Shown: one piece after another, positions 35,747 through 47,005 of the stretch
Layout of the letters: each line of letters starts with the position of its first letter
How positions within the stretch are numbered: the first letter of the stretch is position 1
Assembly: GCA_036245805.1 (NCBI GenBank)
Contig: BTRK01000003.1
Coordinates: 4,402,001-4,466,000, forward strand
DNA length: 64,000 bases
Origin: Pristionchus mayeri
Taxonomy: Eukaryota > Nematoda > Chromadorea > Rhabditida > Neodiplogasteridae
Reading direction: 5' to 3'
Position numbers and translations under genes: made by a program
Notes under the pieces: model-generated
The model's input: only the letters and a program-made list of their open reading frames with translations
What the model was told of the DNA's origin: nothing
Database searches by the model: none

Positions 35747-36105
35747 AGTCCTCCGGGGAATGAATGCTAGGGAGTCCCACCACGAAAATTCTGAGCTCTC
35801 AATGGGAAACTGTAGCGATTTTGCCCCTAGAATGAGCTGAAACGTATGTAGAACGAGTGAAACATAAACGAACCAGGCGCTACCCTGCGCGTTCAATCAA
35901 CTTTGCGCGTATGTAAATAGCCTCAGAGTCATCTGTGAAACTACGGACAAAGCAATTTCTGATAGGGATAGTGACATCTACAATATCCACACTATCACTA
36001 TGGGTGACTGAACATTCCCCGGAGCACCCCTTTAATAAAACCGATGTGGAAATGTAGCATAACTGTTCGGTTTGTAGAGGCTTCCTCAAATCCGTTGAAG
36101 GGAGT
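35747..36105 (-). pseudogene. Isolated fragment related to the PHR gene family
   Basis: On the minus strand this stretch encodes SEAIYIRAKLIERAG directly before a GT, and it is followed by sequence resembling 17.94-18.08 kb of block A (same order: ATACGCGCAAAG, TTTATGTTTCACTCGTTC, then GTGGGACTCCC). In block A right the matching residues are QAIYIRAKCIDSAG. The upstream part is open (VDIVDVTIPIRNCFVRSF). No other exons of the family are seen beside it; it is bounded by a TTAA MITE on one side and a foldback element on the other. It supports the idea that the IYIRAK stretch is a real exon of the family. Judged an isolated remnant. Confidence 0.4.
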
Positions 36106-36110
36106 ATACA

Positions 36111-37727
36111 TAACACGGGTCTCTTGTAAGAATGCAGGAACCCTGGCTGCTAGAAATATTTTACGCCACAGATTTCGATTATATTTGGTGTATGTACACG
36201 ATTGGGGGCCCGAAGAAGACCAATCTACTCTGTTCGGTGAAATCTGCACATTATCGATTTTTATGACCTACCTCTTCCAATTGACATATTTTAGTCAGTT
36301 TTCATCGTAGAGGGCACTTTTTGTGCTCATTTTGCTCGTAATGACGAGGTTTTACAAAATTGTAAGCAACGTCCAAACATGTTTTCACAGCCATTTCATC
36401 GGAAAACCGATTTTCATGTCGAGAAATCGGTAGTATTTCGACCTGTACCTTAACTTCCAATGAGTTTTATTGCTTCTTTGGATTCTACGGACAAAATCAG
36501 TGGGGGTCTACGTTGAACATCTTTCATATAACTGGCTTCCCGATATTGATTTACTATGTAAGTTCCCGGACATAACCCATTTTTGCCCAAAACACTTTTG
36601 ATTGTATTTCACTTCAAAGTGCTCCAATCAAGATTTTTTAAAAAATGAAATCGAAAGCTCTTTTTGAGACGGAGAAAACTGTTTCAGAGCAAAATTCCTT
36701 ATAAATCACCCGTTTTCGAGTTATTCGACGATAAAGCAAGTTCGCTGATAAAAATACTGATAATATCGATTTTCTGGCTTCCTATACCAATAACCCAATC
36801 GTTTTTATTCTTCCGATGGAATCTCTAAACAAAATTAGGTGGTGTCTATGTTGACCATTTGTCATATATCTGTCCTCCCACTAGGGATTTACTATGGAGG
36901 AATTATCGACGTTAAAAAATAACCAAGTCCGGAAACGTCGATAACCCCCTAATAAAACCCTAGTGGGAGGACAGAAATAGGAAAAATTGTCAACATGAGA
37001 CACCACCTAATTTTGTTTGGAGATTCCATCGGAAGAATAAAAACGATTGGGTTATTGGTATAGGAAGCCAGAAAATCGATATTATCAGTATTTTTATCAG
37101 CGAACATGCTTTATCGTCGAATAACTCGAAAACGGGTGATTTATAAGGAATTTTGCTCTGAAACAGTTTTCTCCGTCTCAAAAAGAGCTTTCGATTTCAT
37201 TTTTTTAAAATCTTGATTGGAGCACTTTACAGCCAAAAGACTGAAAAATTTGCAATGTCCATGAAATTACATAGTAAATCAATATCGGGAAGCCAGTTAT
37301 ATGAAAGATGTTCAACGTAGACCCCCACTGATTTTGTCCGTAGAATCCAAAGAAGCAATAAAACTCATTGGAAGTTAAGGTACAGGTCGAAATACGACCG
37401 ATTTCTCGACATTAAAATCGGTTTTCCGATGAATGGCTGTGAAAACAGCTTCCCCCGTTTTGGACGGTGCTAACACTTTTGTAGAGCTCGTCATTACGAG
37501 CAAAATGAGCACAAAAAGTGCCCTCTACGATGAAAACTGACTAAAATATGTCAATTGGAAGAGGTAGATCATAAAAATCGATAATGTGCAGATTTCACCG
37601 AACCGAGTGGATTGACCTTCTTCTGACCCCCAATAATATCCAAGATTAATCAACATCTGAGATACAAAATATTTTCTAGTAGCCAAACGAGTAAGTTTTC
37701 CTACACGTTTACAGGAGACCCGTGATA
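36111..37727. repeat. Foldback element, 1.6 kb, TATCACGG-type ends
   Basis: Ends TAACACGGGTCTCTTGTAA (left) and complement of TATCACGGGTCTCCTGTAA (right). Arms pair through the whole length; centre near 36920. No coding frame. Confidence 0.85.
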
Positions 37728-38604
37728 AGTCATAGCGCTGGTCCAAAACGGCACAGCGAACACAATGCTCGGCACGGCGCCCTGCTTATTATTTTCGTTC
37801 ATGATATCGTTAGTTTATTTTGAAAATATAACAAATTGTACGTTTCAAATTGTTTCAATTCAGCAAATCGCTCTGTTCCCATATTTCTTGCAAGAATTTT
37901 TTTTTAAAGTCACTCCTCTAATGGCCCGTGATATCACGCCTCTCATGAGATTTTTTGCGATTTTTGCGATTTTAACACATTTATCTAGAGGTCATTAGAT
38001 TCTCGGGAGATCAGGCGAGAGCTCTGATGTCTCATGAGATAATCGAGCTATTTCTAGGGAATGGAGCTAAAATCGCCAAAATAGTTCTAAAAAGTTTTGC
38101 GCACCTTGAGGCATCCCTAACACTCCCCCAAAGTCACAATGTGCATACTTCATTTTGGGGCACCCTGCATCATGTCAGATATCTGCAGCTCTCTCTTTGA
38201 GTGCACGTATCGCGCTTATACTGAGAGATAGAGCAAAATTGACCTCTGAGTGACCCCACTCATTTTTCGAGCTCTATCGATCTATGTAGTTCATTTCCCA
38301 AAAATGCAATTTTAAACATGCACCATTCCAACCCAGATATCTCAAAATTGAACACAAACACGCAGGATTTTTTCATTGCAGTTTATAGAGCAGATCGAGA
38401 GCTATAGAATGATTGGTTTGCGCCAAAAATATAGGCGGGCCTGCACGAGTTATGTGTGTTTAACGATTTCTGATCGTTTGAATTCATTTTATTTCACTCC
38501 ACTCCGAACAAACAATGGAACAAGGAGAGATAATTGCATCATTCCACTCCGCGCGTTCGAAATCGCGCGGTGTGGAGTGGAATGAAATGACTTCAAACCA
38601 GGGA

Positions 38605-39055
38605 TGGGCGTTAAATGAAAATTTAACGGATTCAAAATCCGTTAAAAACCGTTAAATCCGTTAAAATCGACAAAAATGTGCAAAATTGGGTAAAACTTTT
38701 TTTATATGACGGTTGGTAATCATGAATTAATGAATTAGTAGATGAATTAGTCATGAATTTGACTAGGAAAATTCGGAAAGGATTGCTCTTCGCATACATA
38801 TTGGGCAAAAATCATATTCACGCGCAGGATACCTAAGAAAACAGTCAAAATTTAAGAGAACAGTTTTTTCGGAATAAGAAAATATAGTGAAGTTGCACCA
38901 GAAATTGCAATTTTGCCCTACATTGCACCTATATTTCACCAAAAAAATTTCTAACGGATTTAACAGATAAAATTTAACGGATTCCGTTAAAATATAATTT
39001 AACGGATGGCACCCGTTAAAACCGTTAAATCCGTTAAATCCGTTAACGTTAAAGC
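38605..39055. repeat. CCGTTAAAT short tandem repeats
   Basis: Two clusters (about 38605-38670 and 38945-39055) of units such as CCGTTAAAT and ATTTAACGG in both orientations, present only in one arm of the surrounding foldback. Confidence 0.7.
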
Positions 39056-39069
39056 CATAGTTGCCCACG

Positions 39070-39820
39070 CCGGCGACGACCCCCATGACCTTTCATGGTT
39101 GCGCACTGCTCCCCTCAAATAGAGGGGAGCAGTGCACAACGACGTATAGGGGGTCATGGTCAAAAATAGGTTGGTAGGTCAATGGTAGGTCAAGACTAGG
39201 TACCGTACCCAATCAATAGTACAGTACTCCCAGATACCGTATACCACTACCGTAACCCACAAACTAATTTTATTTTTTAAAAAGCCCTGGTACCGTTTCT
39301 AATCGATTATACAGTACCCAAGTAGGTACCGTAACCCAGTTCCTTGGGTCAGATCCAGTTCCTTAGGTCAACATTTTTTCCAAAAATCCAAAATCGAAGA
39401 AAACAATATTTTATATTATTCTACCGTTTCTTTTATTGCTGTAGAATCATTATGCGATCGATTTGGGATTTTTTGAAAAATTTTTGGAATTTTTAGAAAA
39501 ATGTTTGACCCAAGGAACTGGATCTGACCCAAGGAACTAGGTTACTGTAGTTTCGTGGGTACTGTATAATCGATTAGACATGGTACAAGGGCTTCTTTAA
39601 AATAAAGTTAGTTTGTGATAATCGTGGGTTACGGTAGTGGTATACGGTATCTGAGAGTACTGTACTATTGATTGGTTACGGTACCTAGTCTTGACCTGCC
39701 ATTGATCTACCAACCTATTTTTGGCCATGACCCCCTATACGTCGTTGCGCACTGCTCCCCTCTATTTGAGGGGAGCAGTGCGTAACCAGGAATAGAGGGG
39801 GTCATGGTCTGAAAACACCT
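39070..39820. repeat. Nested palindrome with perfect short hairpins at its ends
   Basis: Each end has a compact inverted repeat (GCACTGCTCCCCTC...GAGGGGAGCAGTGC), and the two ends are complementary to each other; the centre is near 39450. Confidence 0.8.
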
Positions 39821-40344
39821 CGCCGCCAGCGTTGGGCAACTATGGTTAAAGCCCATCCCTGCTTCAAACGAAAACGATCAGAAATCTTTAAACACACATA
39901 ACTCGTGCAGGCCTTCCTGTATTTTTTGGCGCAAACCACTCATTCGATAGCTCTCGATCCGCTCTGCAAATTGCAATGAAAAAATCCTGCGTGTTTGTGT
40001 ACAATTTTGAGATATCTGGGTTGGAATGGTGCATGTTTAAAATTGCATTTTTCGGAAATTAACTACATAGATCGATAGAGCTCGAAAAATGAGTGGGGTC
40101 ACTCAGAGGTCAATTTTGCTCTATCTCTCAGTATAAGCGCGATACGTGCACTCAAAGAGAGAGCTGCAGATATCCGACATGATGCAGGGTGCCCCAAAAT
40201 GAAGTATGCACATTGTGACTTTGGGGGAGTGTTAGGGATGCCTCAAGGTGAGCAAAACTTTTTAGAACTATTTTGGCGATTTTAGCTCCATTCCCTAGAA
40301 TAGCGGTTTTAGCTCGATTCTCTCGTGAGAGGCGTGATATCCAC

Positions 40345-41100
40345 GAGCGAGTAATCGGCTGACCCTCTCCAAATTGCATGCTGTCTCGCTTTCTCTAACC
40401 GTCTAGAGAGTGTGTGATATGAGGAGATCAGACCATTGCTTCCTCGATGTATAGGAACGGATATTACTTGCATGACTAGTGAGTGTACAGCACGATTCTG
40501 ACCTGAATGCAATTATTTGTGCTATCCATTTACTGTGGACGTAGAATGCAAGCAAAATTGTGTCATGAAAATGGGAACCAAAAACGGAGAATTCTCCAGT
40601 TTTTTTAAATTTTTGTTCGTGAACGAACGCATTCTGAAAATCCTTGAGAAGAGTTTTGTTTTTGGTTCACAGCCGATGGTTCTCATGACAACGACAAACA
40701 TCTTAGTGCAACGCTTGACTTCATCATTCCGTGCTTGATTATTCGAATTAGTTGTAGAACCATTTAATTAGAATGTAACAAATAGCTGCTGAGAATAAAG
40801 CAACTGAAAAGATATTTGATTTTTTTAAATTTTTATATTAACTTTATTACTAATTAGCACGGGATAATTGACTCGGCTGTTGCTAATCACTAAAAATGAT
40901 GATTTACGTTTAACCCATTCCAGGCTCAGCGGTATTTCCTGAATGGAATGATATTTTCATTATATATGAAATGTGGTAACTTGACGTGGAGTTTGAAGAC
41001 TGTCGATAAAAAAGTACATGACGACACTGGTCAAGAACATTTGAACATGAACAGCCGTTAAGAGAAAAGCATATTTCCATCCATGGTAACAGAAACGCGA
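40345..41100. other. No gene supported
   Basis: AT-rich sequence between the 2.4 kb foldback and the chemoreceptor fragment. I see no convincing exon or repeat pair. Confidence 0.4.
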
Positions 41101-41101
41101 G

Positions 41102-41886
41102 TCATACGGGAGTATTTTCTGAAAACTCTCCAATGAAAATAATTACTAGAGAATTAAACACATTTCGGCGATAATATACGCATGAAAAATAGGTCGCTAG
41201 AATTGCATTGCACAAGGCAAAGTAGACGCTCTGCAAGTGATGATTCAGTGAGACATACAAGGAATATATTTCGCTATGTGGAAACATGACATCAGTCGGA
41301 ATCTGCTCTTCTTAAAAAAAACTTGCGAAATCAATTAGTTGTCGTCCGTAAGGTTCGCATTAGAGTTCGACCGTTAGTATCTTCATGTGACACACTCGAA
41401 ACCGTTCGCTTACTACACTGATCATACGACGAAGTGCTAGTCTCACCAAACCGGTCGCAACATCGACTATGCTGGCTAACGCCGATTCTGAGTACATCAT
41501 TCGACAGTTCAATTGGATGATGGGCGCAACGGCGCTAAGCCCAGCATCACATAAGGTTGAGTACAACTAAAAATTAAGATGAATTTATAAAATATTTAGA
41601 CATATCTTTTCTGTACAACTAATGAAAGAAAAAAATTTAAAAAATGCATAACTGTATTACCTGCAGAAAGAATAAATATTTTCGATACGCCTTGCCTCGC
41701 TCATCCGTATCCAATGCAATCAAAAGGCAAGCGAACGAATTGAAAAGGACAAACGACGAGCCTAAAAGGTAGATTCGAAGAAGCACTGTTCAGTGAGATA
41801 ATAACAATTAGTCTTCTGAGATAGTGCACTCAGTCAGGGTAACTCACCGCATAGGTAATTAACCAGCTCAAAATTGGAAATAAATA
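41102..41886 (-). pseudogene. Nematode 7TM chemoreceptor-like gene fragment
   Basis: Exons 41848-41886, 41661-41761, 41447-41566 and 41102-41230 join in phase on the minus strand. The product has a hydrophobic segment (SSFVLFNSFACLLIAL) followed by DERGKAYRKYLFFLQ, then further hydrophobic stretches (AGLSAVAPIIQL and SVYFALCNAILATYFSCVYY) ending in a YYRR motif. This is the arrangement of TM2, the YRxYLxxLQ element and TM3 with its terminal YR in Str-superfamily chemoreceptors (Srh/Sri-like). The frame stops at 41102 after TM3 and no credible later exons are seen, so it is a truncated copy. The first two exons lie in the arm of the 41.65-44.08 kb palindrome and are repeated in the other arm; the last two lie outside it. 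Confidence 0.5.
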
Positions 41887-44078
41887 CTGCACTCAATTCA
41901 GTCGAATTCATCAGCAGCCAACTGAATTCGGGAGCTTAAACGCTCGATTTCACCTGCTTTTTTCGACTAGTGGCCAAATCTTGCGAGTTCTTAGCGCATC
42001 TAAAACAAACTATACAGAATTACCCAAAAATGGGAAACCATAGAATGCCATAGCATGTGATATTATCGAATGGAACCGCATTCATATTCCACTAGATAGC
42101 TTCATATATAAAAATTCTAAAACATGACCGAAATTTGCATCAAAGATGTACATAGCACATATTATATCATATCGTTAAAGGCGTGCTTACTGTGCAAGTG
42201 TGTTGTTATGAACGCCACGAGTCAATTACTGTTCAAATGAGAAGGCGAACGTGTTCGCACCCGACAATCGTTCCAAATCACCGAGTAATCGTCTGACTCT
42301 CTCCAAACCACACGTTTTCTCGTCGATCGGAGTGGGCGAGAGAGTATATTATATGAGGCTGGTCGCCTAAGAATCGAAAACTGTCTGGCCAGTGGAATTT
42401 AAAAAAATTGTGGAGAGGGGTTCTCGAGGGTGCTAGTCATCATGGTCTTCATTTTCCTCCAATCTGACGGGTGCAGCCGGGCTGCACGTCATCATTTTCC
42501 TCTTTTTTCGTTTTTTCGTCATAACTCCGAAACCAATCAAGTAATTGACATGAAAATTGGAAACAATGCACAATGCATCATGCAGAATCCAATGTTGTAA
42601 GTTATATCAGCTCAATGTTATCTCAACATTTATAAAAATTACGTTCTCGAATACCAGAGGTGCAAGGTTAGCTATTTGCATGTGCGGATGCGCCTTGTTC
42701 TCACAATCATTTTTCGTATGCTATGTGCGGGATTCGGGAGTGACAATTTTTTTATACAAGCAAAAGTCCATCGAATATTGTCAATCCACCCTCCCTCTCA
42801 CTTGAGCACAGAATGAAGTGGCTCAGAATGAATTGAGTTTCATTGATTATATTTAGTTGATATTTGAAAAGGAACGATGCTCGGGATATATAATCAGTGA
42901 AACTCAACTAATGTCGGCCACTTAATTCTGTGAGCAAGTGAAAGGGAGGGTGGGTGGCCAATATACGATGGCAAATTGCTTGTAGCAAAAAATAGTCACT
43001 CCCGAATCCCGCACATAGAATACGAAAAATGATTGTGAGAACAAGGTGCATCCGCACATGCAAATAGCTAACCTTGCACCTCTGGTATTCGAGAACGTAA
43101 TTTTTATAAATGTTGAGATAACATTGAGCTGATATAACTTACAACATTGGATTCTGCTTGATGCAATTTTCATGTCAATTACTTGATTGGTTTCGGAGTT
43201 ATGACGAAAAAACGAAAAAAGAGGTCGAAAATGATGACGTGCAGCCCGGCTGCACCCGTCAGATTGGAGGAAAATGAAGACCATGATGACTAGCACCCTC
43301 GAGAACCCCTCTCCACAATTTTTTGAAATTCCACTGTGCCAGACAGTTTTCGATTCTTAGGCGACCAGCCTCATATAATATACTCTCTCGCCCACTCCGA
43401 TCGACGAGAAAACGTGTGGTTTGGAGAGAGTCAGACGATTACTCGGTGATTTGGAACGATTGTCGGGTGCGAACACGTTCGCCTTCTCATTTGAACAGTA
43501 ATTGACTCGTGGCGTTCATAACAACACACTTGCACAGTAAGCACGCCTTTAACGATATGATATAATATGTGCTATGTACATCTTTGGTGCAAATTTCGGT
43601 CATGTTTTAGAATTTTTATATATAAAGCTATCTAGTGGAATATGAATGCGGTTCCATTCGATAATATCACATGCTATGGCATTCTATGGTTTCCCATTTT
43701 TGGGTAATTCTGTATAGTTTGTTTTAAATGCGCTAAGAACTCGCAAGATTTGGCCACTAGTCGAAAAAAGCAGGTGAAATCGAGCGTTTAAGCTCCCGAA
43801 TTCAGTTGGCTGCTGATGAATTCGACTGAATTGAGTGCAGTATTTATTTCCAATTTTGAGCTGGTTAAGTACCTATGCGGTGAGTTACCCTGACTGAGTG
43901 CACTATCTCAGAAGACTAATTGTTATTATCTCACTGAACAGTGCTTCTTCGAATCTACCTTTTAGGCTCGTCGTTTTTCCTTTTCAATTCGTTCGCTTGC
44001 CTTTTGATTGCATTGGATACGGATGAGCGAGGCAAGGCGTATCGAAAATATTTATTCTTTCTGCAGGTAATACGCACT
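41650..44078. repeat. 2.4 kb palindrome carrying chemoreceptor exons in both arms
   Basis: Arms of about 1.2 kb, centre near 42865. Two chemoreceptor exons lie at the outer end of each arm (41661-41886 and 43841-44066). The left one continues outside the palindrome into more exons of the same gene. Confidence 0.85.
43841..44066 (+). pseudogene. Mirror copy of two chemoreceptor exons
   Basis: Exons 43841-43879 and 43966-44066 repeat, in inverted orientation, the first two exons of the chemoreceptor fragment at 41.1-41.9 kb, with identical exon lengths and splice sites. They again encode DERGKAYRKYLFFLQ before a GT donor. One substitution changes LVNYLC to LVKYLC, and another puts FFLF in place of FVLF. 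The palindrome ends about 12 bases after the donor, so no further exons follow. Confidence 0.5.
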
Positions 44079-44082
44079 GCAA

Positions 44083-44746
44083 TCATGTTTTGCTGATTTT
44101 TTTGAGTGTTTAGTGTTCTGATAGGAAATTATTTTTCAAAGAACGATTCGGGGAACTGTGAACTTGGTGAGAGTATTGAGAATGTTCCATCTGATAAAAA
44201 TAATGCAACAGTTGCCACTTAACAAATACTCACGCGGACTGCTGATTGAAAGTTATGAGCCCTTGAAAAAAGGAGTTCATGCAACCCGACTCTTCAACGC
44301 GCGTATCCACTGAGTCACGCGCGTCCACTTTGCTCGCGGATGCAGCATGCGCACGGAAGCACGCGCCTAGTCGGAGACGCCCCACCAATGCCTGTAGGAC
44401 CGACGCGTCTGGATGGATGTGCAGTCGGGAGTACGCGGAATACGGATCTCTGATCCATTCCTTTTCACTCTCGGTGATTGCGGACCTCAGATACGAAGCG
44501 AAAGGACTGCTGGTTGAAAGTTGTGAGCCCTTGAAAAGGGAGTTCATGAAATAATGGCTCATAACTTTCAACCAACAGTCCGCGTGAGTATTTGTTAAGT
44601 GGCAACTGCTACATTATTTTTATCAGATGGAACATTCTCAATACTCTCACCAAGTTCACAGTTCCCCGTATCGTTCTTTGAAAAACAATTTCCTATCAGA
44701 GCACTAAACACTCAAAAAAATCAGCAAAACATGATTGCAGTGCGTG
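44083..44746. repeat. Palindrome with GC-rich loop
   Basis: Arms of about 190-200 bases (GCACTGCAATCATGTTTTGC and complement) around a loop of about 280 bases that is much richer in G and C (CACGCGCGTCC and similar). Confidence 0.85.
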
Positions 44747-44786
44747 GGATTCAATTGAGCACTTCACAATTGAGAACGAACAATGG

Positions 44787-45335
44787 GCTCTGTCCGGTTT
44801 ACAAATGAGATTTCGGGGGACAAATGAAGTGAGTGTCCGGTTGGGGGGGACACATACGATTTCGGGGGACAAATGAGATTTGGGGGGGGGAAATGGATGA
44901 ATGTAACTATTATTCATGTATTATCTCAATAAACATCCGTGCATCGGTTTTTGACGCATTTAACGTCTCATGGTCGGTGTCAAGTGTTGGTTTCCGCACC
45001 AGCCGTGTTGTGCACTATGCGCATTTGTTATTAAGGGCTTTTCCAAAACGACCACCCTCTACCAAAATACCCATCTTAAACACAAGAGTTCAACGAGACA
45101 AATGTTGGGTACATCTCTGTACCTACATCGCTCGAGTTAGACAATCGTATTAATGCAGATAATGTTAAGGCGATATAAACATTGTACATGGATTAGTGAA
45201 ATAATACATGAATGCATTCATCCATTTGTCCCCCCAAATCTCATTTGTCCCCCGAAATCTCATTTGTCCCCCGAAATCTTCATTTGTCCCCCAAATCCGG
45301 ACAGATTCTCATTTGTCCCCCCAAACCGGACAGAG
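44787..45335. repeat. Inverted minisatellite, GGGGGACAAATGAGATTTC unit
   Basis: Left array at 44787-44900 and right array at 45220-45335 are tandem repeats of about 19 bases (ATTTCGGGGGACAAATGAG) in opposite orientation, outer-flanked by CTCTGTCCGGTTT and complement. The spacer of about 320 bases has no gene. Confidence 0.85.
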
Positions 45336-46680
45336 CCGAACAATGCGTGACTTTTGTTTATTACTCACCCGAAATATCTTGTTTACGTAACATATAAGTT
45401 GTACAAACTAAAATAAAGCTTTAAAGTGGAAAGTAAATTAGTTTTCAGAAATGATCGACACAAACGGTTAGAGTGGAATAACATAAAATGCCAAAATTTC
45501 ATATATTCGGATTTTCGATGTGTTTAAAAACAATAAAATTCTGGAAAAATATTTAAAAGAAACCAATCGGTCCAAAAACTATTTTGGGAAGTTTTTGGAT
45601 AACATGAAGTCTAAAAACACTCAAAACACAGAACCCGCCTCGATTTGAAGGAATGTGTAAGGACAGTAAAATCCGAATTTTCATCAAACGTGTCATGTGA
45701 GTGATATAGACTGTTCGTATAAATGGGAAATGAATCACGGAGACTGTTTTCATAGTTTTGAATAAGTTTTAGCACATATAAGCCCATTACATGTCGATAA
45801 ACGAGAATTACATAGTACCGACCTGTCCCGGCGGGTACATAACCCAGCCCTACTTTTGAATACCAAGAATAAGAAATAAGCCATTTGGCTTGGTAATACT
45901 ACTTGGTAGGTACCACAACTTGACCACAAAAGCTAGGATGGGTTTTTCCGATTTTTTGAAAAAATTGATATTTTCGAAATTCCGGCCACCCTGATTCAGG
46001 GTCGAAAGGACGAATAAAATTTTAAACATAAAAAGCGTAGAGCAAACTCTCTCAATCATTTCCAAAAAAAGAAATAGTCTCTAGCTCAATTTTAAAGCAA
46101 GTTATGATCATTTTCGTGAAGTGTATTTCGCTATTTTTAGTGAAAGTCGTCGCATTCGCGACGCCCGTAATCGAAAAATAAATTTTCTAAAAAAATTGGG
46201 CAACGTAATTTAATAGAGCTGGTATCGAAGTGCTTAAATTAATTTTTCCAGATTTTTTCATGACATCGATTTTAGACGACCTGCCTGTGGTCGAATCTCT
46301 CGCGATGTCTCTCATATAGAGAGAGTGAGAAGACTGCTCCATTCACCTGTCGCATTAGCACCTGCTCGTAAGTGTTTTGGCGGTGCGTGCAGTGTTCCAC
46401 TTTTCCCAGATACTAGGGAAATGAAAAAATACATAAAATTATCAATTAGTCGTTGCGGCCTTCTGCAAGAAACCGTCTAGAGAGATACGATGGGTCAGAT
46501 TTGTGATTTGTGACCTCGAGAGTAGTATTTATCGTCTTACAAGAACAAGTGAATATGTTTGGCATATACGATACATTGATGAGTGTACATTTATGGAATA
46601 TTTGAATGCGAATGGTTGCTTCTTTCTGGAGATTCAGTTCGGAAAATGATTGAATGTATTGAAATAAAAATGGTGAACCA
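45336..46680. other. No gene supported
   Basis: AT-rich; only short unsupported frames. A GAGAG-rich patch lies around 46290-46330. Confidence 0.4.
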
Positions 46681-46682
46681 CG

Positions 46683-46825
46683 TTAAATTGTCTTCGAATC
46701 GGCCAGTTTCGGGTTATACTTCACTTCAAATCTCACGATTCCGTCGATATCGTGAACAGTTGCTTGCACACGCTTACAGCTCGCCCCTTTCATCGACGCT
46801 CCATTGATTGACAGTATCTCATCAC
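46683..46825 (-). CDS. Orphan exon encoding the second half of a PDZ domain
   Basis: Behind the acceptor CCTTTCAG, the minus strand encodes GDEILSINGASMKGAS... and continues for 48 residues to a TAA, ending in VKYNPKLADSKTI. GDEILSINGxxxxGxS is the carboxylate-loop-distal half of a PDZ domain (beta-4, helix B, beta-6). The phase requires one base from the previous exon. No exon with the GLGF half of the domain was found between here and the NET gene. Its last exon could splice in through an alternative donor at ATGA/GTGAAT (47013), which fits the phase but would give SDEIL instead of GDEIL and still lack the first half. It may be an alternative 3' end or a remnant of another gene. Confidence 0.4.
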
Positions 46826-47005
46826 CTGAAAGGAGTCAATCAGTCATTATTTTCGTCATGCATCTATACGGAATTGCACGGAACCCTACGATGTCTCTCT
46901 AGGTAGTATGAGAATGCTTTCTCTTTCACCGCCCTACAACGACGCATTGTGAATTCTGTGTACAACTATAGGCCGTGATCAGCATATGTGTATGTGGGCA
47001 GATTG

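Larger units (their letters stand above)
37932..40339. repeat. Foldback element, TATCACGC family, 2.4 kb, with nested repeats
   Basis: Right end is the complement of TATCACGCCTCTCACGAGAG. The left end pairs from about 38022; a second copy of the end motif stands at 37932. Nested inside are a CCGTTAAAT-type repeat and the palindrome 39070-39820. Confidence 0.8.
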
